The notes: generated by a model from the sequence alone, not told the origin. Counted from the first letter of the stretch, positions 1 through 8,276 are shown. The stretch is 64,000 nt of DNA from Betaproteobacteria bacterium (GCA_025356445.1 JANXSZ010000005.1:1-64000); one strand, 5' to 3'. Made by a program: numbers and translations.

Positions 1-394
1 GTCGCGTCCATGCCCATTTTCGCCCCTTACAGCCGACACGCGCCTGAGCGAATCAGCGGGCATATGCTGCAGGGAAAATGGACAAATCGTTAAGATGAAC
101 GATAATTTCGCGCGCGGGCGACGCGAACCGGACGCTTCCCTTTCGCCCGCCCTTCGCCTAGTGTGCTTCCCGCGCATGCGCCGTCTTTACGACTTATCGC
201 GACGTTGCGCGCCCATAGCGTCGGGCAAACGCCTATACGGCCAAAGACGCCGCCATCCGAACCGCGCCTCTCGAATCCTTGAGCGCGACCCTTAGAGAAA
301 AACCCATGGGCTGTGCCGCCTTCGTTTCGATTTTGACCCTGCCAGCCGCCGCCGTCACCGGCCGCGCGGCCCATTCGGTCATGGCGACTTCCTG
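1..394. other. Left-edge stretch without a supportable gene
   Basis: Short frames are open on both strands, but none has a convincing ribosome binding site, a recognisable family pattern or a normal amino-acid composition. Most are rich in Arg, Gly and Ala, as expected from GC-rich non-coding DNA. A minus-strand frame starting near 380 would be divergent to the gene at 395 and cannot be fully excluded. I see no tRNA, transposase remnant or repeat array here. Confidence 0.5.
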
Positions 395-751
395 ATGCAG
401 GTACGTGCCCAGCAGAGCTTTCTTGCCGAACTTGAAATGGCTATTCAGCACCAGTTGCAACAGGCGGGCGCTAGACCAGTCCATACACTCAGCCTTGCAG
501 TTTTTGACGACCAACCAGACCTGTTTTTCGTCGAGGCCAACGGGCTCGTTCTGGCTTATGGGCGCGAGGAGGAAGCTACGCCATCAGATGACGGGGTGGA
601 CTTGGAGTGGCTAACTTGGACGGCTGCCTTGGCAAGACCCTGGCAAAACGAGGATACCCGTATGGGGTGGTTGCGCCGCGCAGAGACTGTTGCAGCGGGA
701 ACCGCCGCCCTTGTGGAAGCAGCGCGCGAAGCGATCCTCCGACGCATCTAG
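395..751 (+). CDS. Hypothetical protein, 118 aa
   Basis: I do not recognise a family. The product is a small acidic soluble protein with no signal peptide or membrane segment. Its N-terminus looks helical and Gln-rich, a middle part contains a VFDDQPDLFFVEANG stretch, and the C-terminal helix is Ala/Glu/Arg-rich. The composition is that of a real folded protein, unlike the other frames nearby. It ends at 749-751, and its TAG lies on the same CTAG tetranucleotide that supplies the stop of the opposing gene at 748. It lies upstream of a relic defence operon and may be plasmid or island cargo, which is inference from position only. Confidence 0.5.
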   Translation: MQVRAQQSFLAELEMAIQHQLQQAGARPVHTLSLAVFDDQPDLFFVEANGLVLAYGREEEATPSDDGVDLEWLTWTAALARPWQNEDTRMGWLRRAETVAAGTAALVEAAREAILRRI

Positions 752-1032
752 TCGGTCAGCAGGCCGTCAATAGAAATAGTTTCAGGTACTTCGAGTGCCG
801 CATATCCCCCGTCCAGAAAGCGGCACACCTGCACCGCAACCAATTCTGGCGGCAGCTGCGCATCGATCAGAGCAGACAACTCGGGGAAGACCTCGGCGGC
901 CTTGTCAGTGATGTTTTGGTACGCGCTGTACAGCATTGCACCTTCTGCGGTCGCGAAGGCTTCCAGGCATCGTTGCGCCGTTGCTGGCCCCAACAACAGG
1001 TAATCGGCACGCAGACGGGGAGAAAGAGACAT
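748..1032 (-). CDS. Hypothetical protein, 94 aa
   Basis: I do not recognise a family. The predicted product is a compact, mostly helical soluble protein without a signal peptide or membrane segment. It begins MSLSPRLRADYLLLGPATAQ and ends in an acidic stretch. It converges on the 118-residue gene, and the two stop codons share bases 749-750. Its 5' end faces the fused helicase gene, with about 120 bases between the two starts, so that spacer must hold promoters for both directions unless one is silent. Function unknown; my confidence rests on protein-like composition only. Confidence 0.5.
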   Translation of the reverse strand: MSLSPRLRADYLLLGPATAQRCLEAFATAEGAMLYSAYQNITDKAAEVFPELSALIDAQLPPELVAVQVCRFLDGGYAALEVPETISIDGLLTD

Positions 1033-1128
1033 GGTTTAGAGCTGCCCTTATGAGAGCCATGATGTTACCTGCCCTCCTACTGGCGTATTCCACCCCACTT
1101 GCAATTTCGGGCATGCGCTTGCTAGCTT

Positions 1129-1150
1129 GGTTCCTCAACTACAAGGAACC
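1129..1150 (+). promoter_or_regulatory. Perfect inverted repeat over the ribosome binding site of the fused helicase gene
   Basis: The 7-base arms ggttcct (1129-1135) and aggaacc (1144-1150) are exact reverse complements with an 8-base loop. The right arm contains the Shine-Dalgarno-like aagga, a few bases before the ATG at 1153. If folded in mRNA, the hairpin would hide the ribosome binding site. As DNA it could equally be an operator for a dimeric repressor, as is common upstream of autoregulated plasmid replication genes. The dyad is seen directly; either regulatory role is inference. Confidence 0.5.
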
Positions 1151-1152
1151 CT

Positions 1153-3579
1153 ATGGCATGGAAGCGCACAAAAAAATCAGTGGCAATTGAGGGGGCTGTC
1201 GCACCCCAGAAGAAGCGAGCAGCGAGACGACTTGCCATGGATGGCCTGGCCGAAGAGCCCGTCATCGATTACCTGGAACACGCCCCGGTGGCGCCGTTCA
1301 TCACTTTCACCGACGGCCTGTTCCAATCATTGGCAAAAGCAAACACCGCAGCACCGTTGAACGTCATCACGGGCTGGCGGCAAAAATCACCGCACTACAT
1401 CCGATTCCAAGGCCCCAATCAATTGGGCGTGGAAGAACAAGCCGTGCTCTTCTACTTATGCCAAAGGGCAACGCAATCGGGCACCCCCGTCAACAACCGC
1501 TTCAACGACTTGCGCAACCAGTTGGCGTTGGCCTATGAGGGCAACTCCTGGCAACTGGGCGAGAAGCTTCACACTGAAAAAAGCATTGAGACGATCTTCA
1601 ACCGGGCACAGGCTGCGTTCTCCAACTGGACAAAACTGCCGCCAGAAGCGCGCACCGCCAACGCCATATTGGGGGCCTTGGACTTCGACTTTTTCGAACT
1701 ACTGGACAGCGTAACCATCGCCCGATCCCGCAAGCACATCGAGACCTTCTACGACACGAAGGACATCGGCACCTTCCCCGAACGCCTGAAACCGCTGTCG
1801 TTCCAGTGCCCTCTGACCTTGCGCACAGATGTCATTGGCTTCAACGACATCTTCAATCAGCTATCACTTTTGAAACTCGCCGTCTATGCGCCTGTGGGCT
1901 ACATCTTGCCCAGCCGCATCAAAAAGTACGAAGACATGTACGACACCGAGGTGCCTAGCGGAGCCGGTAAGTTTAAGCAGGCCGACCGCGAGAAGAGCTT
2001 GCAGGCGTTGATGACCGTCAACCTGCTCAAACGACTGGAAAGCTCGGTGGCATCCTTCCGGCTCACCTTGCAGAGCCTGCAAAGCAACCACCAAAAAGCG
2101 CTGGCCCAGATAGCTGCATTCAAGCAAACCGGCCGTGCCAGGCCGTTCACCGACCAGGCATCCGTTTTTGAGGATGCCGACTTCGACGACGAAGAGCTGC
2201 CGGAGTTTGATGACACGGGCGAGAACAGCACGGGCGGCAAGGTCAAAATCGACTTGGCCGACATGGACTTGCCGTCTTGGGAATACGACCTGAGCGCCGA
2301 CCTGGGTGTGATTGATGGCCTCCTGGCCGAGATGGAAAAAATCTCCCCAGCGGACGACGCCAAGCTGCAACACCTCAAAGCCCAGATCGAGCACAAGCTG
2401 GCCAACCCCATCAATCCCGGCAACCGCAAGCTGCTGATATTCACGGCGTTCGCAGACACCGCCAACTACCTTTACGACAACCTGGCAGCTGGCCTATTCC
2501 AGGCCCATGGAATCCACACCGGCAAGGTTACGGGCACCACAGAGCCAAAAACCACGCTGCGGCTAGCCGCCAACCCGCGCCAAGGCATCGACTTCCAGAC
2601 CATGCTCACCCTCTTTGCGCCCCGCGCCAAAGAGAAGGCTCTGACGCTGCCCCACGAACCCGGCGAGATCGACGTGCTGATCGCCACAGACTGCATTTCC
2701 GAAGGCCAGAACTTGCAAGACTGCGACACCGTCATCAACTACGACATCCACTGGAACCCCGTGCGCATCATCCAGCGCTTTGGCCGGGTGGACCGCATTG
2801 GCTCGCCTAACGCGCGCATTCAGTTGGTCAACTATTGGCCCGACATCAGCCTGGACGAATACATCCGCCTCAAAGAGCGGGTGGAGAGCCGCATGATGAT
2901 GGCCGACCTTACGGCCACAGGCGATGACAACGTGCTGTCCGCGCAGTCCAACGACGTGGCCTACCGCAAAGAGCAACTGCGCCGTTTGCAAGAAGAAGTC
3001 ATCGAGATGGAAGACCTCAAAACAGGGGTGTCCATTACCGACCTCGGGCTCAACGACTTTCGCATGGACCTGTTGAACTACGTCAAAGCCCATGGCGACC
3101 TGTCCCGCCTGCCCAATGGCCTGCACGCCGTGGTGCCCGCCGATGCAGAAAAAAGCTTGCACCCCGGCGTGATTTTCACGCTACGCAACCGGCTACTCAG
3201 TGGCACGACCGGTGCAGTGGTGAAGCAGAAGAACCGGCTGCACCCCTACTACTTGGTGTACATCGGCATAGACGGCACCATCATTGCCGACCACACCGAA
3301 GTCAAGACGCTGCTGGACCTGGCCCGCAACGCCTGCAAAGGCCGCAGCGATCCAGTGCCCACCGCCTTTGAGCCCTTCAACGCAGCCACCAGCGATGGGC
3401 GCGAAATGACGGTGTATTCATCGCTGCTCGACCAGGCCATCCACTCCATGATCGAGCGCCAGCAAGAGCAAGACGTTGACAGCCTGTTCTCGCCGGGCAA
3501 AACCAGTGCCTTGGTGCACGACGTGGCAGGGCTAGAAGACTTCGAGCTAGTCAGCTTCCTCGTGGTGCAGCCTGCATGA
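1153..3579 (+). CDS. Chimeric ORF: replication-initiator-like N-terminus fused to the C-terminal half of an SNF2-type defence helicase
   Basis: Residues ~109-808 match the C-terminal part of the large SNF2/PLD-type helicases that accompany type III restriction-modification-like operons. Motif III (SGTPVNNRFNDL, from S109), motif V (IATDCISEGQNLQ, near 509) and motif VI (QRFGRVDRIGS, 541-551) are all visible. The Walker A (GxGKT) and DExH motifs, and the N-terminal PLD-like domain of these ~1100-residue proteins, are absent. Residues 1-108 instead carry HYIRFQGPNQLGVEEQAVL, which resembles the first winged-helix region of some plasmid replication initiators; that identification is from memory and tentative. 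The change occurs at about 1468-1482. The stop overlaps the next start (ATGA). Without motifs I and II, helicase activity is unlikely. Confidence 0.75.
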   Translation: MAWKRTKKSVAIEGAVAPQKKRAARRLAMDGLAEEPVIDYLEHAPVAPFITFTDGLFQSLAKANTAAPLNVITGWRQKSPHYIRFQGPNQLGVEEQAVLFYLCQRATQSGTPVNNRFNDLRNQLALAYEGNSWQLGEKLHTEKSIETIFNRAQAAFSNWTKLPPEARTANAILGALDFDFFELLDSVTIARSRKHIETFYDTKDIGTFPERLKPLSFQCPLTLRTDVIGFNDIFNQLSLLKLAVYAPVGYILPSRIKKYEDMYDTEVPSGAGKFKQADREKSLQALMTVNLLKRLESSVASFRLTLQSLQSNHQKALAQIAAFKQTGRARPFTDQASVFEDADFDDEELPEFDDTGENSTGGKVKIDLADMDLPSWEYDLSADLGVIDGLLAEMEKISPADDAKLQHLKAQIEHKLANPINPGNRKLLIFTAFADTANYLYDNLAAGLFQAHGIHTGKVTGTTEPKTTLRLAANPRQGIDFQTMLTLFAPRAKEKALTLPHEPGEIDVLIATDCISEGQNLQDCDTVINYDIHWNPVRIIQRFGRVDRIGSPNARIQLVNYWPDISLDEYIRLKERVESRMMMADLTATGDDNVLSAQSNDVAYRKEQLRRLQEEVIEMEDLKTGVSITDLGLNDFRMDLLNYVKAHGDLSRLPNGLHAVVPADAEKSLHPGVIFTLRNRLLSGTTGAVVKQKNRLHPYYLVYIGIDGTIIADHTEVKTLLDLARNACKGRSDPVPTAFEPFNAATSDGREMTVYSSLLDQAIHSMIERQQEQDVDSLFSPGKTSALVHDVAGLEDFELVSFLVVQPA

Positions 3580-4268
3580 CCCAGCCAACGACTGCGCCAA
3601 AGACTGGCCGCGCCCTGTTTGCCTGGCCCGCAAAAGCCGCAGTGTCCCGGCCCGTAACCAAGGCCAAAATTTACGCGCACGCCAAACCCACCGCCGCATT
3701 GCGCGCGCTGTTTGTGGAGCAGATCGACAGCATCACCTGGGCCTACAAGCTGGCCCCGGAAAGCATCAACCTGCCCGCCAAGCCAGACGTGCCCGAAATC
3801 GAGGTGTTTGAAATCGCCTTGAAGCTGCCGGATATCAGTCATTCGGTGCTGCGCTGCATCGACAAGGCCATTCCGTTTCCTATTCTGTTTGTTCTGCGGC
3901 TCGATGGCAAAAGCCGACCCATCGCCGCCTACAAACGCCCCAGCGAAGCCGCCAGCGGCCAGTGGGTGTTGGGCGACTACCATGCAGCGCCGTGGCAGCC
4001 GGACGACTTGCCCCGCCACGGCTTGCCCGTTGCACTGGATTTGCAAGGCCTGTACGAGCAACTATTGCGCCAGCACTTGGCGGTGCCCGCCCGGGCTGGC
4101 GAGACTTTGCGCGACCAACTGGATCGGTTGGCGCAGCTGGAAGCCAAGCAGGACGCAGCGGCCAGGCTGGAAACCCGGCTGGCGCAGGAAAAGCAGTTCA
4201 ACCGAAAAGTCGAAATCAATGCCCGGTTGCGTACCATTCGCAGCGAGCTACATGCGCTGGCCTCTTGA
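3576..4268 (+). CDS. DUF4391 domain-containing protein of a type III RM-like operon
   Basis: The 230-residue soluble protein has the layout I associate with DUF4391: an N-terminal part beginning after RALFAWP, a central stretch with FPILFVLRL, and a Glu/Gln/Arg-rich C-terminal coiled-coil segment (about 165-225). It follows the helicase with a 4-base ATGA overlap, so translational coupling is likely. DUF4391 genes usually sit between an SNF2-type helicase and a type III-like DNA methyltransferase, and the start of such a methyltransferase gene follows here. The biochemical role is unknown to me. This is the only gene of the relic operon that looks full-length. Confidence 0.8.
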   Translation: MTQPTTAPKTGRALFAWPAKAAVSRPVTKAKIYAHAKPTAALRALFVEQIDSITWAYKLAPESINLPAKPDVPEIEVFEIALKLPDISHSVLRCIDKAIPFPILFVLRLDGKSRPIAAYKRPSEAASGQWVLGDYHAAPWQPDDLPRHGLPVALDLQGLYEQLLRQHLAVPARAGETLRDQLDRLAQLEAKQDAAARLETRLAQEKQFNRKVEINARLRTIRSELHALAS

Positions 4269-4282
4269 ATGACCGGCGCCCC

Positions 4283-4340
4283 ATATTGCTACATATTTTA
4301 TAGCTACTAGCGCTTTACCAATAAGCGCTAGATGCCAATT
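4283..4340 (+). repeat. Dispersed dyad repeat between the DUF4391 gene and the mod start
   Basis: Bases 4307-4315 (ctagcgctt) and 4323-4331 (aagcgctag) form a perfect 9-base inverted repeat with a 7-base loop. It is preceded by attgctacat and tatagctact. The same tatagct..gcgctt layout recurs at 28253-28292 and, inverted, near 53576-53620, with degenerate relatives inside two genes. I recall this type as a common short intergenic repeat in Comamonadaceae genomes. There is no T-tract, so it is not a typical terminator. Confidence 0.65.
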
Positions 4341-4345
4341 TGACC

Positions 4346-5500
4346 ATGAATAAACTAAAAATGCACAGCCCCGACCTGACTCAGGCCAACATCGACAAGC
4401 TGGCGGAGCTTTTTCCGAACTGCCTGACCGAAACGCGTGGTGCCGATGGTGAGGTCAAGCGCAGCATCGACTTCGATCAGTTGCGGCAAGAACTGTCTAC
4501 CGTCCCTTACGATACCTTGGTGATCGCTGTAGGCAGTCAGACCAACGATTTTGGTACACCCGGCGTGAAAGAGCACGCCATTGCACTGGAAACGCCGCGC
4601 GAGGCTGATGTGTTCCACCGGCGCTTGGTCAATGCCTGTATCCGCGCCCATGCGCAGAGCACGCCTTTGCTGCCTCACCAACTGCGTGTCGCCATCATCG
4701 GTGCTGGCGCGACAGGGGTGGAGTTGTGCGCTGAGCTGCATAAAGCCACACGCACGTTGGTGTCGTATGGTCTGGACCGCATTGATCCGGAGCGCGATAT
4801 CAAACTGGTGCTGATTGAAGCGGGCCCGCGCATCTTGCCAGCCTTGCCTGAGCGTATTTCTAACGCGGCTCATGGCCTGTTGGGCGATTTGAATGTGCAG
4901 GTGCGCACTTCTGCCAAAGTGACAGCGGTGGTATCGCAAAACGGCATTACCAGTGTGCAACTGGCTGACGGACAAATCATTCCGTCCGAGTTGGTGGTTT
5001 GGGCTGCGGGAGTCAAAGCCCCCGAGTTTTTGCGTGATCTGGCGGGTTTGGAGACCAATCGCATCAACCAGCTGGTGGTTAAATCTACGCTGCAAACCAC
5101 GCGCGATGAATCAATTTTTGCGATAGGAGACTGCGCAGCTGTGCCTTGGTTGGGCCAGCCTGAAGGCACGACCACGCCACCACGCGCTCAAGCGGCGCAC
5201 CAGCACGCCAGCCATTTGGTCAAACAAATCCAGCGGCGTATGGCGGGTCAGCCGTTGACGGCATGGTACTACCGTGACTTTGGCTCGCTGATTTCGCTGG
5301 GTGAGTATTCCACCGTGGGCAATCTGATGGGGGGACTGATGAAGGGTTCGTTGTGGGTGGATGGGTTTTTTGCCCGTACGATGTACCTGTCGCTTTACAA
5401 AATGCACGAGGTGGCGCTGCATGGGTTTTGGAAGACCGGGTTGGGTTGGGCTTCGCGTTTGCTGACACGCCGCACCGAACCGCGGGTCAAATTGCATTGA
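4346..5500 (+). CDS. Chimeric ORF: type III Mod N-terminus fused to an NADH dehydrogenase (NDH-2) lacking its FAD domain start
   Basis: Residues 1-51 (MNKLKMHSPDLTQANIDKLA onward to FDQLRQELS) are the characteristic beginning of type III site-specific DNA methyltransferases. From about residue 52 (VPYDTLVIAVGSQTNDFGTP) the protein is a type II NADH:quinone dehydrogenase. It keeps the NADH-binding GAGATG (~119-124) and the second FAD motif FAIGDCAA (258-265). The first ~100 residues of NDH-2, with the N-terminal FAD GxGxxG, are missing, so FAD binding should fail. The join is near 4493-4501 and is in frame. ATG 4346 is preferred over an in-frame TTG at 4340 because it matches the Mod start. 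An expressed remnant or pseudogene is more likely than a working enzyme. Confidence 0.8.
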   Translation: MNKLKMHSPDLTQANIDKLAELFPNCLTETRGADGEVKRSIDFDQLRQELSTVPYDTLVIAVGSQTNDFGTPGVKEHAIALETPREADVFHRRLVNACIRAHAQSTPLLPHQLRVAIIGAGATGVELCAELHKATRTLVSYGLDRIDPERDIKLVLIEAGPRILPALPERISNAAHGLLGDLNVQVRTSAKVTAVVSQNGITSVQLADGQIIPSELVVWAAGVKAPEFLRDLAGLETNRINQLVVKSTLQTTRDESIFAIGDCAAVPWLGQPEGTTTPPRAQAAHQHASHLVKQIQRRMAGQPLTAWYYRDFGSLISLGEYSTVGNLMGGLMKGSLWVDGFFARTMYLSLYKMHEVALHGFWKTGLGWASRLLTRRTEPRVKLH

Positions 5501-5567
5501 CTTTGCATGGAGCGACAGCCTGCGTCTGCTATTGTGCAGGCCACGCTCCGCTAATTGCCATAGTCCC

Positions 5568-6743
5568 TTGAAATCCAGTCTTTCCATTCCCCTGATTCGC
5601 CTGATCTCTGGCCAGATTTGCCTGCACGCGTGCATGGCTGGTATGCGACTGGCAGCCCCTCTGCTAGCGTTGCGCCAAGGTTATAGCGCCATGGCAGTGG
5701 GGGTGCTGCTGGCACTTTTTGCGCTAACGCAGGTGTTTTTGGCCTTGCCGGCAGGGCGGTTTGCCGATCGCCATGGTTTGAAACGACCTGTGGGTTTGGG
5801 TGTCATTGCAGCGGCGACGGGGGCTGGGCTGGCGCTGGCTTTTCCGGTCTTTCCTGTGCTGTGCCTGAGTGCCTTGCTGACAGGGGGCGCCACGGGCGCA
5901 GCCACCATCGCCTTGCAGCGTCACGTAGGGCGGGCAGCCGAGACGCCAATACAACTTAAGCAGGTGTTTTCATGGCTGTCGATTGGCCCAGCGGCATCCA
6001 ATTTCTTAGGGCCATTTGTGGCGGGGCTGCTGATTGACCATGCCGGGCACACTGCGGGTGATATGCAGGGCTACTGCGCTGCTTTTTTGTTCATGGCTTT
6101 GTTGGCGTTGACCGCTTGGTTATGGGTACGCCAGACGAAGGAGTTGCCTCCGGTTGCCGTAGTGGCGGGCCCTAAACTCCGTGCCTGGGATTTGCTGCAT
6201 TTGGTGATGTTTCGTCGTTTGCTGATCGTGAACTGGCTGCTCTCTGCATGCTGGGATGTGCATACCTTTGTTGTGCCGATTTTGGGTCATGAACGGGGCT
6301 TCAGTGCCTCGGTAATCGGGTCCATCCTGGGGGCGTTTGCTATTGCGGCGGCGGTAATTCGGTTGCTGCTGCCATTGCTCGCCTCGCGTTTGCGTGAGTG
6401 GGTGGTTGTGAGTGGTGCGATGGTCGTTACTGCTGCATTGTTTTCGGTCTATCCGCTGCTGGCTACGCCGTTCAGCATGGGCGTGTGTTCGGTGCTGCTG
6501 GGGCTGACGCTAGGGACGGTGCAGCCGATGATCATGAGCACGTTACACCAAATCACCCCCGAAGCTCGCCATGGTGAGGCGCTTGGCTTGCGCTTGATGG
6601 CTATCAATGCATCCAGCGTAGCGATGCCCATGGTGTTTGGTCTCGCTGGTGCGGCGGTGGGCGTATCCGCCGTGTTCTGGATGGTGGGCCTCATGGTCAG
6701 CTGTGGTGTGCCTCAGGCTTGGCGCCTGCGCACCAATGCTTAG
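5568..6743 (+). CDS. MFS transporter
   Basis: About 390 residues with some 12 hydrophobic segments. After the second one comes GRFADRHGLKRP, a major facilitator motif A loop (G-x3-D-x2-G-x-R-type). This makes it a secondary transporter of the inner membrane; the substrate cannot be told. No ATG lies near the 5' end. TTG 5568 (LKSSLSIPLIRL) fits the first membrane segment, and an upstream in-frame TTG at 5532 would add an unlikely Cys/Arg/Pro-rich leader. It lies 67 bases after the truncated dehydrogenase on the same strand and ends just before a convergent gene. Confidence 0.85.
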   Translation: MKSSLSIPLIRLISGQICLHACMAGMRLAAPLLALRQGYSAMAVGVLLALFALTQVFLALPAGRFADRHGLKRPVGLGVIAAATGAGLALAFPVFPVLCLSALLTGGATGAATIALQRHVGRAAETPIQLKQVFSWLSIGPAASNFLGPFVAGLLIDHAGHTAGDMQGYCAAFLFMALLALTAWLWVRQTKELPPVAVVAGPKLRAWDLLHLVMFRRLLIVNWLLSACWDVHTFVVPILGHERGFSASVIGSILGAFAIAAAVIRLLLPLLASRLREWVVVSGAMVVTAALFSVYPLLATPFSMGVCSVLLGLTLGTVQPMIMSTLHQITPEARHGEALGLRLMAINASSVAMPMVFGLAGAAVGVSAVFWMVGLMVSCGVPQAWRLRTNA

Positions 6744-6769
6744 GGTCACAGGGGCGAGGGTTTAGCAGT

Positions 6770-7633
6770 TCAAAGTCCGTAAAACTTCACAATGGCATCC
6801 CAAGCCACCTGGGGGTCATCGGTGTACTGGAATAAATTCAGGTCTTCTGCATTGATCGCACCTTCTTCAACCAGTACTTCAGGGTTGAACAGGCGTTTCC
6901 AGTAGTCTGTCCCAAACAACACGATGGGCACAGGTTTGGCTTTTTTGCACTGGATCAGTGTCAGGGTTTCAAACAACTCGTCCAGCGTACCAAATCCGCC
7001 AGGAAAAGCCACCAAGGCTTTGGCGCGCATCATGAAGTGCATTTTGCGCAGCGCAAAGTAGTGGAATTTGTAAGTCAGCGCGGGGGTGACATAGGGATTG
7101 GGTTTTTCTTCTTTGGGCAGTGCAATCGAGAGACCCACGCTTTCTCCGCCGGCTTCAAAAACGCCCCGATTAGCGGCTTCCATGATGCCTGGGCCACCGC
7201 CAGTGCAAACAAACAGCTTGTCTTTGGCTGCTTTGGTCGCGCTGTAGTTGGCGACGATCTTGCCGAACGTTCTAGCCTGTTCGTAGTAGTTGGCGTTGCG
7301 CAGCATCGTTGTTGCTTTGGCAATAGCCTGAGCGTTGCCGCTGGCTTGAGCCTCGCTCAGTTGGGCTTGGGCATCTGCTTCGCTCTTGAAGCGTGCGCTG
7401 CCAAAGACCACCACGGTGTTTTCTACGCCATGGGCTTGTTGGCCCAGGTCGGGCTTCATCAGCTCTAGCTGAAAGCGAATACCACGGGTTTCGCGGCGCA
7501 GCAAAAACTCGGGGTCAGCGAAGGCGAGGCGTTGTGGGTCTGGTTCCAGCGGTGTATCGCCACCGCCGTGAGATTGCAGTGTGGCCCAGGCGTCGGCGAG
7601 TTTGCTGTCGTGAAGAGTGACTGAGGCGTCCAT
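6770..7633 (-). CDS. LOG family nucleotide 5'-monophosphate phosphoribohydrolase (TIGR00730)
   Basis: Rossmann-fold LOG protein of 287 residues. The two family signatures are present: GGGPGIMEAANRG (about 147-159) and FPGGFGTLDELFE (about 213-225), which together form the nucleotide-monophosphate site. Family members cleave the N-glycosidic bond of (cytokinin) nucleoside monophosphates; in bacteria the usual role is purine/pyrimidine nucleotide homeostasis. It is longer than the minimal LOG proteins because of an N-terminal extension of roughly 80 residues. It lies downstream of efp, but the efp terminator separates them, so it probably has its own promoter. Confidence 0.85.
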   Translation of the reverse strand: MDASVTLHDSKLADAWATLQSHGGGDTPLEPDPQRLAFADPEFLLRRETRGIRFQLELMKPDLGQQAHGVENTVVVFGSARFKSEADAQAQLSEAQASGNAQAIAKATTMLRNANYYEQARTFGKIVANYSATKAAKDKLFVCTGGGPGIMEAANRGVFEAGGESVGLSIALPKEEKPNPYVTPALTYKFHYFALRKMHFMMRAKALVAFPGGFGTLDELFETLTLIQCKKAKPVPIVLFGTDYWKRLFNPEVLVEEGAINAEDLNLFQYTDDPQVAWDAIVKFYGL

Positions 7634-7670
7634 GATGTGAGGTTACGGTGTAGAAAGAAAGTACAAAATG

Positions 7671-7695
7671 AAAAAGGCTCCTTGCGGAGCCTTTG
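7671..7695 (-). terminator. Rho-independent terminator of efp
   Basis: Arms aaaggctcc (7673-7681) and ggagccttt (7686-7694) form a perfect 9-base stem with a 4-base loop. On the minus strand the stem is followed by a T-run, as expected for a terminator 27 bases beyond the efp stop codon. Confidence 0.85.
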
Positions 7696-7721
7696 AGTGT
7701 CGGTGAAATGCAGGGCGAAAA

Positions 7722-8276
7722 TTAAACGCGCTTGCGGTATTCGCCGGTACGTGTGTCGATTTCGACCTTATCGCCTTGTGCGACGAAAATTGGCACACCG
7801 ATTTCAAAGTCGGTAGCGATTTTGGCAGGCTTAAGCACTTTACCGGAGGTGTCGCCTTTGACCGCGGGCTCAGTCCAGGTGATTTCGCGCACCACGCTGG
7901 TGGGCAGTTCTACCGAGATGGCTTTGCCGTCATAGAACACCACTTCGAGTGGCATGCCATCTTCGAGGTAATTTAGTGCGTCACCCATGTTTTCGGCTTC
8001 AACTTCATACTGGTTGAATTCGGTGTCCATACAGACGTACATGGGGTCAGCAAAGTAGGTGTAGGTGCAATCTTTTTTGTCCAAGATGACTTGGTCAATC
8101 TTGTCATCAGCCTTGAAAACGACTTCTGTGCCGAAGTTGGCGATCAAGCTCTTGAGCTTCATGCGTACAGTTGCCGAGTTGCGGCCGCCACGGCTGTATT
8201 CGGTCTTGAGCACGACCATAGGGTCTTTCCCGTGCATGATGACGTTACCGGCGCGAATTTCTTGAGCTACTTTCAT
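7722..8276 (-). CDS. efp: Translation elongation factor P (EarP-type, Arg32)
   Basis: EF-P relieves ribosome stalling at polyproline stretches. The 184-residue length and three beta-barrel domains fit the family. The loop of domain I reads EYSRGGRN, which puts an arginine at position 32, the residue that EarP rhamnosylates, in place of the lysine used by the EpmA pathway. The start [13 protein letters not shown] at 8276 fixes this numbering; a longer open frame upstream (to 8402) is not conserved in the family. The modifying enzyme gene earP lies immediately upstream on the same strand. Confidence 0.97.
   Translation of the reverse strand: MKVAQEIRAGNVIMHGKDPMVVLKTEYSRGGRNSATVRMKLKSLIANFGTEVVFKADDKIDQVILDKKDCTYTYFADPMYVCMDTEFNQYEVEAENMGDALNYLEDGMPLEVVFYDGKAISVELPTSVVREITWTEPAVKGDTSGKVLKPAKIATDFEIGVPIFVAQGDKVEIDTRTGEYRKRV

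Noticed and set aside
233-380. Possible minus-strand gene start (MTEWAARP) divergent to the gene at 395
   Set aside because: The frame ends after about 48 residues, has no family pattern and looks like GC-rich non-coding sequence.
1-5500. Integrated prophage or transposon carrying the relic defence genes
   Set aside because: I see no transposase, integrase, terminal repeats or target duplication in the region; only the two fusion joins mark the borders.
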